Assembly: GCA_944390505.1 (NCBI GenBank)
Contig: CALXQF010000051.1
Span: 1-8,046 of the forward strand
DNA length: 8,046 nt
Origin: an uncultured Clostridia bacterium
GTDB lineage: Bacteria; Bacillota; Clostridia; TANB77; CAG-508
Reading direction: 5' to 3'
Positions within the stretch are counted from its first letter, which is position 1. Each line of letters opens with the position of its first letter. Positions 5,402 through 8,046 of this stretch are shown piece by piece. The translations under genes were made by a program, and so were the position numbers. The notes below the pieces were generated by a model that had not been told where the DNA came from, searched no databases, and was given only the letters and a program-made list of their open reading frames with translations.

Positions 5402-6068
5402 ATGAAAGATGTAAGTGTTATTATACCTGCGTATAATGAGGAAAAAACAATAGGACAAGTTATTGATGTTATTCATCAAAGTAATGTAAGTTGTGAAATT
5501 ATTGTAGTAAATAATTGCTGTACAGATGATACCTCAAAAGTAGCAGAAAGTAAAGGCGCTAAAGTAGTATATTGCAATAACAAAGGAAAAGGTTATGCAA
5601 TGGAAGAGGGATTGAAGGAGGCTAAAAATGAAATTGTAGTATTTTTAGATGCAGATATTGCAGACTATCATACCAACCTTATTCATTTATTAGTAGATCC
5701 AATTATTAAAAGAGATGTTGATTTTGTAAAATCAACTTTTGAAAGAACAAAACGGTGGATTAGTTACTGAAATTGCAACAAAACCATTATTAAACATTTT
5801 ATTTCCAGAATTATATCCATTCAGTGAACCACTTAGTGGAATGATTGCAAGTAAGAAAAGTATATTAGAAAAATTAGAATTTGAAAAAGATTATGGCGTA
5901 GACATAGGAATTGTGATTGACATTATGAACTTAAAACTAACAACAGAAGAGGTTAACATAGGAAAAATAGAAAATATGTCACATTTGCTAAAAACAACAG
6001 AGAGTATGAAAAATATGTCAACACAAATTATGAGGGCAATATTAAAGAGAGCCAAATATGTAAAATAA
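5402..6068 (+). pseudogene. Family 2/81-like glycosyltransferase, split by a one-base frameshift
   Basis: Two adjacent reading frames together make one GT-A glycosyltransferase of about 221 residues. The first frame (to the stop at 5768-5770) carries the nucleotide-sugar fold VSVIIPAYNEEKTIG and the metal-binding DAD (residues 83-85). The second frame resumes at about 5750 with NGGLVTEIATKPLLNILFPELYPFSEPLSGMIA and YGVDIGIVIDI, which continues the pattern of glucosyl-3-phosphoglycerate synthase-like enzymes. Dropping one A from the AAAA run at 5749-5752 would restore FERTNGGLVTE. The second half has no Shine-Dalgarno site of its own and would have to start at a bare TTG (5739). The break is either a recent inactivating insertion or a sequencing or assembly error; the strong promoter and terminator around it look intact. 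NNCC at residues 37-40 replaces the commoner D-D/N-G-S. The sugar and acceptor are unknown. Confidence 0.87.
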
Positions 6069-6072
6069 TAAT

Positions 6073-6105
6073 AAAAATTAGCCTATTGCTAGGCTGATTT
6101 TTTTA
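6073..6105 (+). terminator. Rho-independent terminator after the frameshifted glycosyltransferase
   Basis: AGCCTA (6080-6085) pairs with TAGGCT (6090-6095) around the loop TTGC. The stem can extend through a T-G and A-T pairs into the upstream A-tract, and seven T residues follow at 6098-6104. It begins five bases after the gene's stop codon and separates this unit from the next promoter. Confidence 0.93.
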
Positions 6106-6124
6106 TACTTCTAGTGCAATTTGG

Positions 6125-6153
6125 TTGACAGAGTAATCAATTCAAGCTATAAT
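6125..6153 (+). promoter_or_regulatory. Consensus sigma-A promoter for the glycosyltransferase-pth unit
   Basis: TTGACA at 6125-6130 and TATAAT at 6148-6153 are both perfect and have an optimal 17-base spacer. The promoter starts just after the terminator and 37 bases before the next start codon, so it should drive the glycosyltransferase, pth and the RNase gene together. Confidence 0.93.
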
Positions 6154-6190
6154 GAAATAGTATTTATATTAAAAGTAATGAGGTAATAAG

Positions 6191-6985
6191 ATGAAATTAT
6201 TTAGTATTATTATACCTGCTTATAATGCAGAGAAATCTATTGAAGAATGCATTGATAGTATTATATTACAAGATATGCAAAATTATGAAGTGATTATAGT
6301 GGATGATAAGTCAAATGATAATACTATTGAAAAATTGAGGAAGTATAAAGATTATGAAAACATTAAAGTGATAAGACATACTAAAAATAAAAAAGCCGGG
6401 GGAGCAAGAAATACAGGGATAAATTCAGCACAAGGGGATTATATCTTATTTTTAGATGCAGATGATAAAATAATAGGAAATAGTTTAACAAAATTGGAAA
6501 AAGTCATTAATGAAAATAATAAACCAGATGTTATTTATATGGGATTCCAGTATAAAACTTCTCAAAATATATATTTGCCAAATGAGGATTCTGCGCCAGC
6601 AAAAAGGTTAGCAGAATGGGAATTTCCAAATGTATGGGATGTGTTATGGAAAAGAGAGTTTATATTAAAAAATCATCTTGTCTTTGAAGAAGAAAAATAT
6701 TATGAAGATTTTATGTTTTATTATCAAGGAGTATTGGCTTCGAATACTTATGCAGTAGCTCCTTTTGTAACACACATATATACTGATGATAATGAAAGTA
6801 TTACAAGGAAAAAGACATTAGCGAAAATAAAAGATTATTGTTATATGACATTAAAGGCTATGGAACTAGCAAATGAGCAAGAAGAGGTGTACCAAAAAGC
6901 ACTTTTAAAGAGGATTGAGAAAAATGCTTATTGGGTGTGGATAGGAACACAAAAATTATGTGAAGATGATAAGAAGGAAAAATAA
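6191..6985 (+). CDS. Glycosyltransferase family 2 protein
   Basis: This is a GT-A fold enzyme that transfers a sugar from a nucleotide-sugar donor. The N-terminal pattern is classical: FSIIIPAYNAEKSIEECIDSI, the nucleotide-binding VDD at D38-D39, GGARNTGI (70-77) and the metal-binding DADD at 89-92. Further on, VWDVLWKREF (148-157) and YYEDFMF (170-176) match family members that decorate cell-wall or capsule polymers and teichoic acids; the ED pair is the likely catalytic region. There is no transmembrane segment, so it should be cytoplasmic or membrane-associated. At 264 residues it is a compact, apparently complete GT2. TGAGG at 6179-6183 sits seven bases before ATG. It is the first gene of a unit with pth, which begins one base after its stop codon. 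Donor and acceptor cannot be predicted. Confidence 0.95.
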   Translation: MKLFSIIIPAYNAEKSIEECIDSIILQDMQNYEVIIVDDKSNDNTIEKLRKYKDYENIKVIRHTKNKKAGGARNTGINSAQGDYILFLDADDKIIGNSLTKLEKVINENNKPDVIYMGFQYKTSQNIYLPNEDSAPAKRLAEWEFPNVWDVLWKREFILKNHLVFEEEKYYEDFMFYYQGVLASNTYAVAPFVTHIYTDDNESITRKKTLAKIKDYCYMTLKAMELANEQEEVYQKALLKRIEKNAYWVWIGTQKLCEDDKKEK

Positions 6986-6986
6986 T

Positions 6987-7544
6987 ATGTATTTACTAGT
7001 AGGTTTAGGAAACCCAGAAGAAGAATATAGTAAAACAAGGCACAATATGGGCTTTGATGTGATTAATCAAATAGCAAAAAAATATGAAATAGAAATGACA
7101 AGAAATAAATTTAACGGAATTTATGGAAGCGGAATGATAGAAGGAGAAAAGGTTATTTTATTAAAACCTCAAACTTTTATGAATTTAAGTGGAAAGTGTA
7201 TTAAACCATTTGTAGATTTTTATAAAATTCCATTAGAAAATGTGCTTGTCATTTATGATGATATGGACGTAGAAGTAGGAAAAATAAAAGTGCGTAAAAA
7301 AGGTGGACCAGGTACTCACAATGGAGCAAAATCAGTGGTACACGAATTGCTATCTGAAGAGTTTCCGAGAATTCGAGTAGGAATTGGCAAACCAATTGAT
7401 GAGTATGATGCCATAGACTATGTAATAGGAAAATTAGAAGACGAAACTTATCAGCAATTAGAAAAAGGAATTGATCAAGCTGTAAATGCTACTATTGATT
7501 ATTTAAAAAATGGGATTGATTATGCAATGAACCGATATAATTAA
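6987..7544 (+). CDS. pth: Peptidyl-tRNA hydrolase
   Basis: Pth cleaves the ester bond of peptidyl-tRNAs dropped from stalled ribosomes and frees the tRNA for reuse. The 186-residue protein begins MYLLVGLGNPEEEY and carries the known active-site set: N9, the catalytic H19 in TRHNMGF, N66 in FMNLSG, D91 in IYDDMD and N112 in GTHNGAKS, the counterparts of E. coli N10, H20, N68, D93 and N114. The open frame extends nine codons upstream inside the glycosyltransferase gene, but AAGGA at 6974-6978, eight bases before 6987, and the family's N-terminus fix this ATG. The gene starts one base after the preceding stop codon, so its translation is probably coupled, and it is transcribed from the promoter at 6125. 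Confidence 0.98.
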   Translation: MYLLVGLGNPEEEYSKTRHNMGFDVINQIAKKYEIEMTRNKFNGIYGSGMIEGEKVILLKPQTFMNLSGKCIKPFVDFYKIPLENVLVIYDDMDVEVGKIKVRKKGGPGTHNGAKSVVHELLSEEFPRIRVGIGKPIDEYDAIDYVIGKLEDETYQQLEKGIDQAVNATIDYLKNGIDYAMNRYN

Positions 7545-7561
7545 AATGGAAAGGAAGCAAA

Positions 7562-8046
7562 ATGCAAGAAATTATTATTAGCCAAGACAAAGAAAATAAT
7601 AAATTAGTGGCTTTAGTAGAAAATGGAAAATTAGTAGAAAAATATGAAGAAAAAGCAGGACAAGAAAGGCTAGAAGGCAATATCTATGTAGGAAAAGTGG
7701 AAAACGTATTAATGGGCATGCAAGCTGCTTTTGTAGATATTGGAGCCGAAAAAAATACATTTATTCATATTAAAGATATTATTCCTAAAATTAGTAATGA
7801 AACTGGAAACAAAAATGAATTATTAAGTAAGTATGATATTAAAAATTATATTAGAACAGGAATGCCAATTTTAGTACAGGTAAAAAGAGATAGCACCAAC
7901 AAAAAGGGAGCCAGAGTTTCTACTCACATTACTTTACCAGGAAGATTTGTAGTACTAATGCCAAATACAGAATTTATTACTATTTCTAAAAAGATTGAGA
8001 AAACTGCAGAAAAGCAAAGGCTAATGCAAATAGTCAAAAATATTTT
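7562..8046 (+). CDS. rng: Ribonuclease E/G family protein (5' part, cut by window end)
   Basis: The first 161 residues are present and the 3' end lies outside. The protein starts MQEIIISQDKENN and continues with GNIYVGKVENVLMGMQAAFVDIGAEKNTFIHIKDI, the S1-like RNA-binding segment typical of RNase E/G proteins. After a short insertion come GMPILVQVKRDSTNKKGARVSTHITLPGRFVVLMPN and ISKKIE, the conserved entry to the catalytic domain. Family members cut single-stranded RNA in rRNA maturation and mRNA decay and act in the cytoplasm. The catalytic Asp residues and zinc-link cysteines would lie beyond the window, so activity cannot be checked. The N-terminus resembles RNase G and the short Gram-positive members rather than a long RNase E, hence rng as a tentative symbol. 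AAGGAAG at 7551-7557 precedes ATG by four bases, and the gene begins 17 bases after pth. Confidence 0.92.
   Translation, partial: MQEIIISQDKENNKLVALVENGKLVEKYEEKAGQERLEGNIYVGKVENVLMGMQAAFVDIGAEKNTFIHIKDIIPKISNETGNKNELLSKYDIKNYIRTGMPILVQVKRDSTNKKGARVSTHITLPGRFVVLMPNTEFITISKKIEKTAEKQRLMQIVKNI

Noticed and set aside
5204..5479. Minus-strand open frame of 91 codons
   Set aside because: It lies opposite two genes and a strong promoter, and is a low-complexity Phe/Ser/Leu-rich translation typical of antisense AT-rich DNA.
6960..6986. N-terminal extension of pth into the glycosyltransferase gene
   Set aside because: Pth proteins begin close to the VGLGNP motif and the ribosome binding site is placed for the ATG at 6987.
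7492..7760. Two minus-strand open frames over the pth-RNase junction
   Set aside because: They overlap clearly conserved coding sequence and read as Leu/Phe/Ser-rich shadow frames with no family resemblance.

Overview
The window is a gene-dense, AT-rich piece of a Firmicutes chromosome, most likely from an anaerobic member of the Clostridia. Three things point there: the adjacent genes for an NAD-linked, probably electron-bifurcating [FeFe]-hydrogenase; the Gram-positive order era-yqzL-recO; and purine-rich Shine-Dalgarno sites ahead of almost every gene. All genes lie on the + strand. I see no tRNA, rRNA, CRISPR array, transposase or phage gene, and no gene-free stretch longer than 300 bases. 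The genus cannot be fixed from this sequence alone.

Layout. Positions 1-558 hold the 3' part of hydB, the NuoF-like flavin and iron-sulfur subunit. Positions 559-757 separate it from hydA and are filled almost completely by a highly structured element at 572-718. It has a perfect 24-bp inverted repeat at its ends, two nested helices inside, and a possible pseudoknot. hydA (758-2512) is a complete M3-type [FeFe]-hydrogenase catalytic subunit. Next come era (2615-3520), a 236-base spacer with two dyad-symmetric sites, yqzL (3757-3939) overlapping recO (3902-4627), and a histidine-phosphatase gene (4740-5315). A family 2/81-like glycosyltransferase gene (5402-6068) has its own strong promoter, is split by a one-base frameshift, and ends at a clear rho-independent terminator. 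A second promoter then starts a unit with a family-2 glycosyltransferase (6191-6985), pth (6987-7544) and the 5' part of an RNase E/G-family gene (7562 to the window edge).

How the genes fit together. HydB and HydA would form most of a soluble complex that couples NADH and ferredoxin oxidation to H2 production during fermentation; a HydC-like subunit would be expected upstream, outside the window. Era, RecO, Pth and RNase E/G are housekeeping proteins for ribosome assembly, DNA repair, peptidyl-tRNA recycling and RNA processing. The two glycosyltransferases probably modify a surface polymer or glycolipid, but their substrates cannot be read from sequence. The item most likely to be undescribed is the structured element between hydB and hydA, either a cis-acting structured RNA or a miniature mobile element. 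The window contains no recognisable new multi-gene system.
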